In this document: positions 35,801 through 46,556 of the stretch, piece after piece
Layout of the letters: every line of letters starts with the position of its first letter
Numbering within the stretch: the first letter of the stretch is position 1
NCBI GenBank assembly: GCA_030998015.1
Contig: JARWMV010000234.1
Coordinates: forward strand, 2,046,001 to 2,110,000
Reading direction: 5' to 3'
Origin: Ceratorhiza oryzae-sativae
Taxonomy: Eukaryota; Basidiomycota; Agaricomycetes; Cantharellales; Ceratobasidiaceae
Length of the DNA stretch: 64,000 nucleotides
Program-made: the position numbers and the translations under genes
The notes under the pieces: model-generated
Database searches by the model: none
Told to the model about the DNA's origin: nothing
Seen by the model: the letters and a program-made list of their open reading frames with translations, nothing else

Positions 35801-38800
35801 CCAGCATCTCCTGCCTTGCCGGCGCCTAGTCGCACCCCGACTATTGCTGCGCCCGTTGCGAGCAAAGAGCCCTACAACAGACCACCTGCGCATGATGATC
35901 CTGACGATTGGGATGTGATTCAGGACAAGGAGCAAGACGACGACTCGTCCGATGACGAATTTATCAACCGCAACTCGAGGCAAAAGATTGCAGAACATCT
36001 CTTTTCAGGGATCTTGCCTGGCCGACCCTCAAGCGCTGGACCCCCAGGCGGCAACGCGAGCCGTGGGGCGACACCTGTCGGAGGACCCAAGAGCGCTGGG
36101 CCTGTGATCGGTGGTGCGCCTGATGCACCTCCACCGCCTCCTGCACCCGCACCCCCGCACCCAAGTTGAGCTTGCCTCCACCTGCGGCCGATCCGAGTGA
36201 TCGTAGCGCGTTGCTCGGTGCGATCCAGATGGGTGCCAGGTTGCGCAAGACAGTCACAAACGACCGTAGTGGGGTTGGTTCGGCTGGTGCGGTAGTTGGA
36301 GACGCGGCGCCGCCCGCTCACATTAATGTTCAGCCTGTTGAACGCGAGGCCTTGCATCCATCAGAGCCGGTTGTTCCCCTCCGCCATCTGCTGCGGCAGC
36401 AATCGTGTCGCCCGATGCGTATGAGCAGCTCCTGCACCCAACAAGGCCGATTACAGGCAAAGCGTAGATTGGTATTCTGGGCTTGCAGCGGAGGACTCCC
36501 ACCTGCTCCTGCAAGCTCTGGAGCGGGTATTATGCCGTCTATGCAGGAGGAGGAAGAGTACCACGCGCCTGCGGCCGTACCCGAGATCCAAGTTGAGGCT
36601 GCTGCGACTGATGAGCTTGCGGACATTGACACGGGTGTTTGTGAGTATCTGGTGTTTTCGTCTATTTTAGTAGGGACTAAAGGACTTTTTTAATCCAGCC
36701 AAGCTTGTGAGGTCCTTGTACCCTTACGATGGGCAACGCGCGGAAGATCTTTCCTTTGCCGAGAACATCATGATCGACGCTCACCCGTCCAAGTCTGGAG
36801 GAGATTGGTGGTACGGAACCATTTCCAAGACGGGCAAGAAGGGATTCTTCCCGCTGAGTTATGTAGCTGTGGTGGAGAAAGGCAAGTCTAATAAACATGG
36901 CAAGTATATAATCTCATATTCCGCATAGTTCTCAAAGCCAAGGCTCTCTACGCGTATGAAGGGGCCAATGCAGACGAGCTCCCACTTGTCGAAGGCGACG
37001 TGCTCCCAATCGTCGACACTCGGAGGCGGACTGGTGGAAAGCGGAAAAAGACGGAATGGTGTTTATCGTCCCGGCCGGGTATCTAGAGCTCATTGACGGT
37101 GAGTAGGCCCTCGCGTTCCAGCTGGGCATCATTTGGTTCTTACTCGTTCGCTCCGCAGGCTGAACGATTTCTTTTTTTTTTGCTTTTTCTTGTTGCTTTA
37201 TTCATGGATTGGGTACCTGTACATGACAAACCACCACGGTCGATAATATCAATACGGTTTACGCCAACCCGATACGCGTGTGAAGATGAAGACCGGGTGG
37301 GGCGAGGGCAGAGGGATAGCCTTGCACTTCCAACCCCAACATCCCGTGGGCCTGGGTCGGATACGTCGGACGGGAGGCGGTTGTCCAACTCGAGTTTTGG
37401 GACGGAGCCTGAATCCTCGTCCGAAGACGAAGACGGATACGAGGACGAGAGTGCGGCTGCGGCCGCGGCTGCCCGCGAGCAGGAACGACAACGTGTGCTC
37501 GAGGCAGCTGGGTTGATCGTCAAAAAGGCTCCACCTCGCCCGCCGAGGAAACGACGTCGTCCGGCGCCCAAAGCGCCCGTGCGGGACAAGGGGAGAGGAG
37601 GTGAGTCTCGGGAGCGCCCATCACTCGACGAGGGCATGAGGCGTTCGTCCATGTCGAAGGAATCACCTGAACTGCCCGAGTCGCCTGCCGAGTCGATTCT
37701 GCGAATCGACGATGCGTATGAACGTTATCAGGCATTTAGGGAGAGCCGAGCGGGTCGGGCGTCCGTGGCTTCTATCGAAGGGGCTGGTCCATTGGGTGTG
37801 GTGATCCCGCCTGGACCGCCTTCGCCCAGCACCACGGCAACGTCTCTGCCCTCGGCTGTGCCCTCGACAGCAGACCAGACCAAGCTCGCTATCAAGACCT
37901 TTTTCGGGCTCGCATCTGGGTCTGAAAGAACGAGTACGAGTTCGGCAAGTAGAGTGATCAGCGCGCCAATAATTAGCGCACCTGTGAATGCGGTACCAGA
38001 ACGGGGGAACAGTCCTGCGTTTGGGATGGTGAGTTTGTGCTTGTGGGGGGCATAGGAATAGGAGGAGTGCCTATCGCTGAGGTCTTTCTGGGTCCAGTCT
38101 TGGTCGAGTTTGGTCGACAAGAGCGTGGTGGAGGGCATCCCAGACAACGAAAGGAAGCGACAAGAGGTTGGTGGAGTGTGAAAGTCGTCAAAGTTTGAGG
38201 GGAGCAGCTGATTGGTTCTGCACGAATAGGCTATTTTCGAGCTGATTGCGACCGAGAGTGCATATGTGCATGATTTACAGATGATTGTCGAGGCAGGTCA
38301 AACGCTGGACGACATGGCCAACGCTAACTGGCATTTCAGAAATTCTATGCGAGCATGGTCCCCATGCTTGATGAAAAGTCGGCGACAGTCATTTTTGCAA
38401 ACGTCGAGGACATTCTCTTGTGCAACACGGTATCTCTAAGCTCCCCAGCCCACCCCGCATTTTGGCTATCTACTAACATGCATCGGCCGATAGACTTTTC
38501 TGAGTTCTCTCGAAGAGCGTCAAAAAGAATGTCGGCTTTACATCGACCAGATAGGCGACATACTAGACGCGCACATGTCTGGTATGGCAGTGTATATGGT
38601 GCGTGTTGATCCCCCGCCTACATCATCGCTCTGGTCCTTCATCGCCCGTCACGTCATCTCGCCGTGTTGTCCCTATCTGTTGAACTCGCGTCTGACGTGT
38701 CGCCCGATGATCAGCCGTACTGTGTGCACCAAGCACCAGCGATCAAAGTCCTGCAAGGCCTTCGCGAGACGAACCCAGAGCTGGCAGGACACCTGCAGGC

Positions 38801-40442
38801 AAGCCAGAACCAAGCTTGTTCGTTTCTGTTGGTGTGATTAACGACCATGTAGCGCCTGCGGGAGGAGGATCCCGACATCCGAAACTTGGATTTGTCGAGC
38901 TATTTGCTAATTCCGATGCAGCGCATAACGAGATACCCGTTGTTGATGAAGCAGGTGCGTGTATGCTCTCAATTGGGGTGTTGCCCCCCCTCGTGGAATT
39001 CATTCTGCTCGGTCCCTCTTTCGTGTCGATCGTTGGGTTTCAAGCGATCTCCCGGCCCATCCCCCACTATGCTTTGCGCATCCCCCACCCCCCCACCCCG
39101 GTTGTGTTCGCTTAACGGACGGGGTTACTAGATCTTGCACCATACGCAACAAGAATCCGAACGTGCGCATATCTCTCACGCGATCCAGACGACCGAGCAT
39201 CTGCTCGACGCCGTCAACGAGGCAATACGAGAACGCGAGGGGGCCGAGCGGTTGGGTGAGATTAGTAAAGGGCTGTATGTCGGACAGGGGTGAGTCGGGG
39301 CTGGTGCTTTTTTTTTTTCTGTCTCTCTCTTGTCCTTCTTGCTTTGGAGCTCGGACAGGAGGCAGGGTTTGAGTTTCGCGCGGAAGAGGGGCGGAGGGTT
39401 GTGCGAGAAGCCTCTTAGGGTGGGAAGCTGGCGGAAGAGGTGGAAAAGTAACCATGGGCTGGAAACTCGGGATTAAGCGATCTGGACGTTGACGGATGGA
39501 GAGTGGGGCACAGGGGGTGGACGGGCGTCAGGTTCTCTCGGGAGCGGGCGGAGCGCGAGATATGGAACTTGGATTGGCCGGAATTGGGAACTTCGGGGCA
39601 CTGACATGGATTACGATAGCCACCTGGATCTGACTGCGCCGACGAGATACATGGGTCCACGACGATTACTCAAAGAAGGCGTACTCGTCAAATCCAAGAG
39701 CGGCCGGCGGCTCCATGCGGTGCTCTGCAACGACATATTCGTGTTGATGGACGCGGCGGCGCAGAGCCTGTATCGTATGGTACGTATTTGCTATGTTTCC
39801 GTTTAGTCATGGGTGAATGAACGAGGGGTGCGTGTAACTTAGCCGATGTCGTTGACCGAGCTGGTGGTGAAGGAAGGCAAAGGTGCGTTTGTTACTGGAT
39901 TTCCACGTTTGGGCAAATCAAGATTGAGATTGACTGTGGTCCCCGTTATGGCGTTCTGGAACTCTCTGTTGCCTTTGTGAACACGTTTTTTGCTACCCCG
40001 CGTTTTCGTTCCTTCTTTCCTTTCCTTGGGTGGGTTTACGGACCTGGTGCTCCGACTGGCGTTCCGTCTGCGGCCTGTCATCGACCACTATCTCGCCCAT
40101 CGTACCGCTCTGCACGGCTCTTTCCGCCCCTCGTTTCCCTGATTCCGACCCTGCTCCGTTTGTTTCCCATACCATACATCCCCCGGTCCGGCGGTGTGTT
40201 TTTCCCACTTGGCCATGCTGACATTTTTTTTTTCTTGTCTCCTGTCGGGACGTGGGAAACGCATACACAGACGATGTAACGCTGCTTATCCAAGTGGCCT
40301 ATCCGCGTGGCGGGGATACGATCGCTTGCGAGCCGGGTCGGGGCGCGAGCAACGGGCCTGGGTCGACAGCATCGACAAGGCCAAAGCCGAGGCTGGACGA
40401 TGGCTCATGAGCGCCGGGCGACGGAGCAGCGTGGGGCGGTGA
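32854..40442 (+). CDS. CIN1: Intersectin-type endocytic adaptor / RhoGEF (EH-WH2-SH3-SH3-DH-PH)
   Basis: This large scaffold links clathrin endocytosis, actin assembly and Rho-family GTPase activation at the plasma membrane. In order: Gln-rich N-terminus with repeated QPTGF units (32854-33540), one EH domain (WKLTRDEQ to IFRRLNGNEVP, 33560-33920), acidic/basic coiled coil (34200-34490), RD-rich and proline-rich regions, WH2 motif (RSALLGAIQMGARLRK, about 36200-36250), SH3-1 (ALYPYDG-type, 36700-36880), SH3-2 (AKALYAYEG to GYLELID, 36930-37098), DH domain (38150-39290, with SSYLLIPMQRITRYPLL) and PH domain (39620-40440). This is the architecture of animal intersectin-long and Cryptococcus Cin1. 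Three introns are GC-AG (36882, 38293, 38799). At least eight one-base frame breaks interrupt it (listed in findings). The C-terminus ends AGRRSSVGR. Confidence 0.88.
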
Positions 40443-42384
40443 TCGGGAGCGGGGCTTGTTGGAGCGATGAGATGGCGGATGGGTATTTCCTGATTGGGGC
40501 AGATGCTCGATAAGGCGAGTTTCGTCGATCGGGGTCGAACCTAGGCCTGGACAATTTCGAAAGTGAGGCGAGCGCGCGGATTCCGTACAAAAGAGATAGA
40601 ATAATACGTGATATGATACATGACGTTCAGCCACACTAGTCATATGCAGACAGTTGAAACCAGTCATCTGAGGAACTGAATACAAAAAGGCTGATAGGCG
40701 AGAGGCCTACGATTGGGCCAGGTGGGGATGTACTTATAGATCTCGACCGGCGCGTGGACGTTGTGAGGTAATTCGGGCGGGGCGCTTCTCGACGGACCTG
40801 ATTGCTTTTCTTGCGGCGCGCACGGTGTTGTGGTTGTCGTGTGGCCCGGAAGCAATCGACGGTGATCGAGATCTCGGATGGTGCTTCCGGGTGGGAGTGT
40901 CGGATCGCTGGGCGGCACATGACCTGTTTCGGTGAAGTCATCGCGCGCGTCATGGCGAGCGTCCATCGGCAGAGACGCCGCGGAAAGAGTGATGCAAACT
41001 GCGTATATTTTCGTAAAGGCAGTGGAATCATGTTCGCCGGCCACATGATGTCGCCTGTATTTGAATGGCAGACTCGAGACCGCATACATTCGGGCACGCG
41101 GAGTGACACCATTGTGCACAAGCGGGACGGTTGAGGCCACCGGAATCTGCTGGACGCTGAGTCAGCCCGGGAGTGACGTCGTGTTGTGCCACATCGGGCG
41201 GTTGTCCCTGAGCGACGTCACCGGTCTGGAAGGCAACTCGACCACCGGCGGCAGTGCCTAGTTTATTTTATTTTTCGCTCAAAGGGCGGGAGCGGTTCGG
41301 CGACATGCATCTTCTCGCCTTCCTCTCTGGCTGACCGACGCAGATAGCAGCGAACGAGGTGTGTGAGAACCCGGTGGCGATGCGTGTGTCAGCGCTGACG
41401 GGGTGGCTAGGACCATCATTCCCCCCAGGTGAGACGCTTGGCCGGTGCACACCACACGTGCGGCGCGCCTGGTGCTGGGCGCAGCGGGCGCGGTGCTCGC
41501 GGCGGCCCGTCTCGTCTCGTTCCGGAGCTCGGGAGCGGGTCCGAGATGAGACGGGGCGGGCATGGGCGCGCCGACAGAGCGCGCTATAAGCCACGGTTGT
41601 TTCCCATGCGCTGTCCTCGCACCTGACCACACTCTCTTCCCACCGCTCCAGATATCGTCCCGCCCGACTCGCTTGGACTTCGCACCCCCGGCGTCCTCCG
41701 GCAATCAAACCCGCACGTATAAACGGTCGCTCGTCGCAGCTCACAACCTCCCCCCGGCGCTGCTCCACACAGCGCAAGTACGGTGAGTGCGGAGTGTATG
41801 CGCGGTCCATCCATTGCCGGATGCAATCGCGATCGCCTAGGTCGATCTGCCAGGCATCGCCCGGCGTCTTGCTGGCGCAAGGTTCATGCCCAGCTGCGTC
41901 CCCAGATCCGTGCGGAGAAACATATGTGCCCCCTGTCTGCGCTCCTATTCAGGCCCCGCGCTTTATTTATGCCCCCCCCCGTTTGGCTCCGTTCGCTCAC
42001 GTCCTCCCGGGCAGATACCACATCCCCCCGACCCTGTCCGACGATGCCCTACGTTCTCCCAGCGATGCTCGATGCTGTCCCGCGGTCCCTGAGGGCACCC
42101 GGGTTGACGGCCCCTGGGCTGACAGCCGCCGAGCGCGCAGCCAACTCGTCCGGTACGTCGCTGTCCCACGCGGGCCGGCTTTTTCCCCCTTGCTAACATG
42201 CGTCCTGGTTATGTCATGGATGTGTCGTCGAGCAGCCGCACCGCTTCCTGGGGTACCACGCCGCTCGCGCACGCCTGCCAATAATCCGGCCAACGTGCGA
42301 CTGACGCTTTTCCCCCAAACCCCATCGAATGAGCCGCCTACAAGTGCGCGCGATCCCAGCCCCGGATCCTCCAGAGAGGCCACC
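40443..42384. other. GC-rich intergenic interval and 5' region of the PP1-subunit gene
   Basis: No supported gene. The right half is very GC-rich with long accidental ORFs. A possible TATA element (CTATAAG) lies near 41582 in front of a CT-rich tract. A strong donor (GTGAGT) at 41783 suggests an intron in the 5' UTR, with its acceptor somewhere before 42385. This is inference. Confidence 0.4.
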
Positions 42385-44587
42385 ATGATTGCCACCCTCG
42401 CCTCGCCCACTGCGCTGCTCCATGTCTCGTCCTCGACGCCCCTCCCCCGCGTCGCGCTCGGCCCCCGCTCGCGCCGTGTCCGCCCCCGCGAGTCGTGCGA
42501 GTCCTTGAACTCGTCGGTCGCTTTCCCCTCGAGCCCCGCCCCCGACGTCCTCGCCGACCGCGCCAACTATGTCCTCGCCCCCGCCGACGAGCCCCCCAAG
42601 CACGTCCCCGTCACCCCCGGCAAGAACGGCACCCTCCGGCTCAGCATGGACGCCATCCGCGCCGGCATGCGTCGCTCCAACTCCATCGACGCGACCAAGG
42701 CCGAGGACAAGACCGCGGCCACCCCCTCCTCCACCTCGTCCTTTGGCCTGCGCAAAAAGTCGGGCGAGCTCGTCAAGCCTTCGCTCAAGCACGCTCACAC
42801 CCTCTCGGGCGGCTTCCCCACCCAGGCCAAGCTCTCACGCTCCGCCCCTGCCACGCCCACCACGCCCAAGTTTGTCCACTTTGACGCCCAGCTCGAGCAC
42901 GTCCGGCTCTTCCTCGCCGAGCAAAAGCCGACGGCCGTCAGTCGCGACGGCTCGCCCGTCGACACGAGCGAGGGCGAAGGAAACGAGTTCCCCTGGGCCG
43001 GCCGCGGCAACAGCTACTACCACTCGAGCGACGACGAGCGTGCGCGCAAGGCGGTCCGCATCAAGAACACGACCGTCCCAGTCACCGCGTCCATCGACGG
43101 CGCCGACGTCCGACTCCAGAGCCTGGTTCTCGCCGAGGACGGCGCTTCCCTCGTCGGCCGCGTCCTCGTCCGCAACATTGCGTTTGAAAAATGGGTCGCG
43201 GTCCGCTTTACGTTTGATTGGTGGCAGACCACCAGCGAGGTCTCGGCGCGCTATCTCGAGACCGTCGCGTCTGGCATCGACTGCTTTGGCTTCACCATCA
43301 AGCTCGGCGATGTCTTGCACAGGATTGAGGAAAAGACGCTGTTTGTCGCTGTCCGATACACGGTCGCTGGCCGCGAGATTTGGGACAGCAACAACAATCA
43401 GAACTACATGGTCTCGTTCACCAAGGAGGAGGAGAAGAAGCCCGCGCCGGTCGCCCAGCAAAACAGCTGGTCCAACGGCTGGCCGAGCAAGTCTCGTTCC
43501 CAAATGAACGACCTCCGCAAGTCGCTCGAAAAGGCAATCCAGGACGACGACGATGAGCGGATTCCCCAGCTCCAGATCAAGCCGCGTCCACGTCCGAATG
43601 TGCGTGGCATGAGCTTTGGTGGCTTCGAGTCCAAGCCAACGGTCACATCGATTGTCGCTCCTGCCCAACCGGCCCCCAAGTTTGGTGCCCGCTACGACTT
43701 TGGTGCTGCCCCGCGCGAGCGCCCCTCGGCTGATAGCTTCCGGATGCCGGCCCTCGGTGCAGACTCGTTCAAGCGATGCGAGGCGCCCAAGACCGAAACG
43801 GCCAAGCGGCCGGTGGTGTCGACCGAGGTCAAGGCTGCGTTTGATCCCAAGATGTGCCAGAGCCCGCGCGATCTCGAGGACACACTCCGGCTGCAGATGG
43901 CCCCCGTCGAGCCGCTCGTGCCCTCTCCCGGTGGGTTCGACCTCGCTCCCGCTGCCGTACCCCAGACTGGCCGCCGTCATCACCACCGTGCCGCCTATTT
44001 CGATGCGTGGTCGTTTCCTGCGCCGGGTGTGAAGCGGACGTCGTCGGGTGGGCCGAATGTGGAAGAACTGGCCACCGCCGATCAGAGCTCGATTCCGGCT
44101 TCTTGGATGGAGGTCACCGAGCCTGGAGGGAGCATTGCTTCGACGCCGTCCATCACCTCTTCGTCGAGCCCGTCCCAGTCTCCCTCGTCTCCGCCAGAGT
44201 ATTTGCCCTCGCCCGAGTTTGATGATAGTCTGATTGGTCGCCCAGACGTCGACCCGAGCAACTACAACTCATTTTTGGATCGGTGAGTTGCCGTCGTCGT
44301 CTGGTTCACGGTGGGTATATGCTTACGTGTCGACGCTTAGGTTCTGCTTCTTCACCGGCCCTGCCAACGAGCGCCGTACCCACACTCGGTCGAGCTCGGA
44401 TAGCTCTCTCTACGGCTTTGGTCCCGATCCGACTGCGCAAACCCTGCGGGCCGTCTCGAGCTCGCTCTCGTCCAACTCGGCGCTGTCCTTGAGTTCCGGC
44501 TCGGATGTCGCGGTCACACCTCGCGCAGGCACCCCCGTCGGTCTCGAGGCTCCGTTGCCTGCGATGGTCGCTCCGGTCTTGAACTGA
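42385..44587 (+). CDS. Glycogen-targeting regulatory subunit of protein phosphatase 1 (CBM21)
   Basis: Two exons, 42385-44282 and 44341-44587, join in phase. The start at 42385 has the context GCCACCATG and is preferred over upstream in-frame codons. A PP1-docking RVxF-type motif (KFVHFD) lies at about 42868-42886. The CBM21 domain follows at about 43040-43420, with AFEKWVAVRFTFDWW, YTVAGREIWDSNNNQNY and related motifs. The family (yeast Gac1/Pig1, animal PPP1R3) brings PP1 to glycogen to activate glycogen synthase. The C-terminal third is Ser/Pro-rich and disordered. The frame is clean throughout. Relatives are expected to localise to the cytoplasm on glycogen particles. Confidence 0.88.
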
Positions 44588-45952
44588 GCGACTGGTCTCG
44601 CTCCCCTCGGCCGCTTGTGTGTATGGTTCCCCCCTCTTGCCCTGTGTTCTATGATCCGTTTCGCTATGCTGTCGATATGGTACCCTTGTTCACACATGCT
44701 CTCGCTCTGTTTGCTTGTCTGGCACTCGACTACCTACAAAACGCCTCTGCGCACTGGCTGTGCTGTCATAGCCGAGTTCTAGGTGTCTGGATGTCCTCGG
44801 CTTGGCTTATGCTCTTTTTTTCCCTTGTGCCTCCATCATTTGGTTCTTTCATCACGCACTTTTTGTGTTCAATCTTCGTTGCAAGCCATCACTAATTATT
44901 AATACTTTGTTGTATATGGTCTCTTGAAGCACCTCGGGCTTCCGTTCTTTTTTGTTTGTTTGTCCCAACCCAGTTAACGACCCCGCTCGACGTTGGATGA
45001 CCTTGATTTGTTCTTTATTTCATTTTGTGTGTGTGTATAACAGTCGATTGAATGATTTCGTGTTTTTGATATTGGGCTGAAATAAGTTTTAACGTGAGAG
45101 AGCGATAGGAGTAAAGGAAGGACTCTAGGGGAACGTGCTAGGAACCGGGTGGAGCGGCAAGGTTTGATAGTGCGGTGTAATAGCTAGACTACTTTGCTAT
45201 ATGACCGTAGTTGTACGTACACGCGCGGCGTGGTAGCCTTGAGGACATGGAGGGGACGTCAGAAGCGGGATCCAATATTATAGAGTGCTTAGACGGAGAT
45301 CGGTTCTGGACGCCTGCGATAGGAGCTCACCCCGGCCGGGTATCCAACGCGGTCCAAACAGAAGACACGCGCGCTTGAGGAGCGAGGGTGGGGGCCGCTG
45401 GTGGGCTTGGGAAAATGAACGTTTATCGGCAGGGCGATGGGATGGAGGTGCTTGCGCCCCCGTGTGTGTGTGCTTGGGTAGGGGAGTAGAGATTGTTTTG
45501 GATCCGGCGAGGTGCCATGCTGGAACAAAGTGTGGGACGATTTATTCGGAGCCCGAGTGAAAAATAACTCGAGTGGCAAGGCTTGGGGCGAGGAGAGCCG
45601 GACAGGCAGGGTTGGATCGTGATTGGTGAGGCGCGGGGGGGGGGTGGCGTTTCTGACCGGCCAAGAGATAAGACTAGAGCGGTGATGGACGTGTTTTTTT
45701 TTTTGTTTTGTTTTTTCTCCGAGTGAATGCGATATGGGCGCTCTTGTTTCAGTCGTGTCAGTCCTTTCCTTCTTGCGTTGATGAAAGGGGGAAGATCTGG
45801 CGTGGTGATAGCTCGGTGTGATGAAACGCGAATGAGTTGATTCGGGTTTATGCGTGATCGAAGGACGCGCGACGATCAGGAAACGAGATGGCCTGATTTA
45901 ATACAATGATACAATTTGATTGATATATTGCAATTATTTACATTATCATTAA
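44588..45952. other. Intergenic interval between the PP1-subunit and lectin genes
   Basis: No supported gene. It contains T-rich tracts (45690-45715), a run of about 11 G near 45640 and a short GT repeat near 45030. The two flanking genes converge on it, so it should hold both 3' UTRs. Confidence 0.45.
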
Positions 45953-46556
45953 TCATACTTGATTGGTAGATGAATGCGTGAGTTGGACGATGTAACAATC
46001 GAATGACGAGACTTACCGCGCTCAAAGTACCAGGCCTGGCCCTTTCCGGGGGTCTGCTCCCAGAGCTGGATGATGTTTCCGGCCGTTGCGTCGCCATGAT
46101 CCTTGAGATCGAGGTTCTTGTCGGTACCAGGGACGAAGATACTGGATGCCGCGTCAGTATTCAATCGAACCGGCTTGTGACTCAAAACACACCGGATGGA
46201 CTCGCGAGGGTCCTTTTGGTGAACACCCTCATGGCCGACGCGGACCTCCCATTCGCGGGGGCCATCGGTAGCGATCACTTGCTTGCCGTCGTTGGCGTCG
46301 TCGGGGAAAGTGAGGTATTTCCCTTCACCGACGTTCTTGATGTGGTAGAGGCCGTTGCCAGCGTCCTCAAACGACCACTGTTGATCGCGATCGCGTTAGA
46401 TCAATGCGAGGATCGTACCGAGAATGTACTTGCCTGTTGGTTGGGACCCCCATGCTGCTGGAAGGCGATGATAGATTGGTGGTCACCGCCAGAGAGGTCC
46501 ATGGCGACGCCAGCCTTGACGTTGGTGAGCACGTAAGTTCCAGGGCCGAAAGACAT
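45953..46556 (-). CDS. Ricin-B-type (beta-trefoil) lectin of the R. solani agglutinin type
   Basis: A small lectin of 145 residues without a signal peptide, expected to be cytosolic, as in mushroom and Rhizoctonia agglutinins that bind Gal/GalNAc and act against grazers. Exons on the minus strand: 46556-46434, 46377-46193, 46141-46017 and 45957-45953. The first intron is GC-AG; the others are GT-AG. Carbohydrate-binding QxW-type repeats are visible (QQWSFE, LWEQ, AWYFE), together with a LDL motif in the last lobe. The length fits the known agglutinin family (about 142-145 residues). The final exon supplies only one partial codon and the stop. The frame is clean. Confidence 0.88.

Noticed and set aside
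40636..41140. Overlapping minus-strand ORFs of about 160 residues
   Set aside because: The composition is odd, there is no recognisable domain, and they lie in the GC-rich interval after the intersectin gene.
42835..43986. 383-residue minus-strand ORF opposite the PP1 regulatory subunit
   Set aside because: The plus strand encodes the CBM21 domain and RVxF motif. The antisense frame stays open because of strong third-base GC bias.
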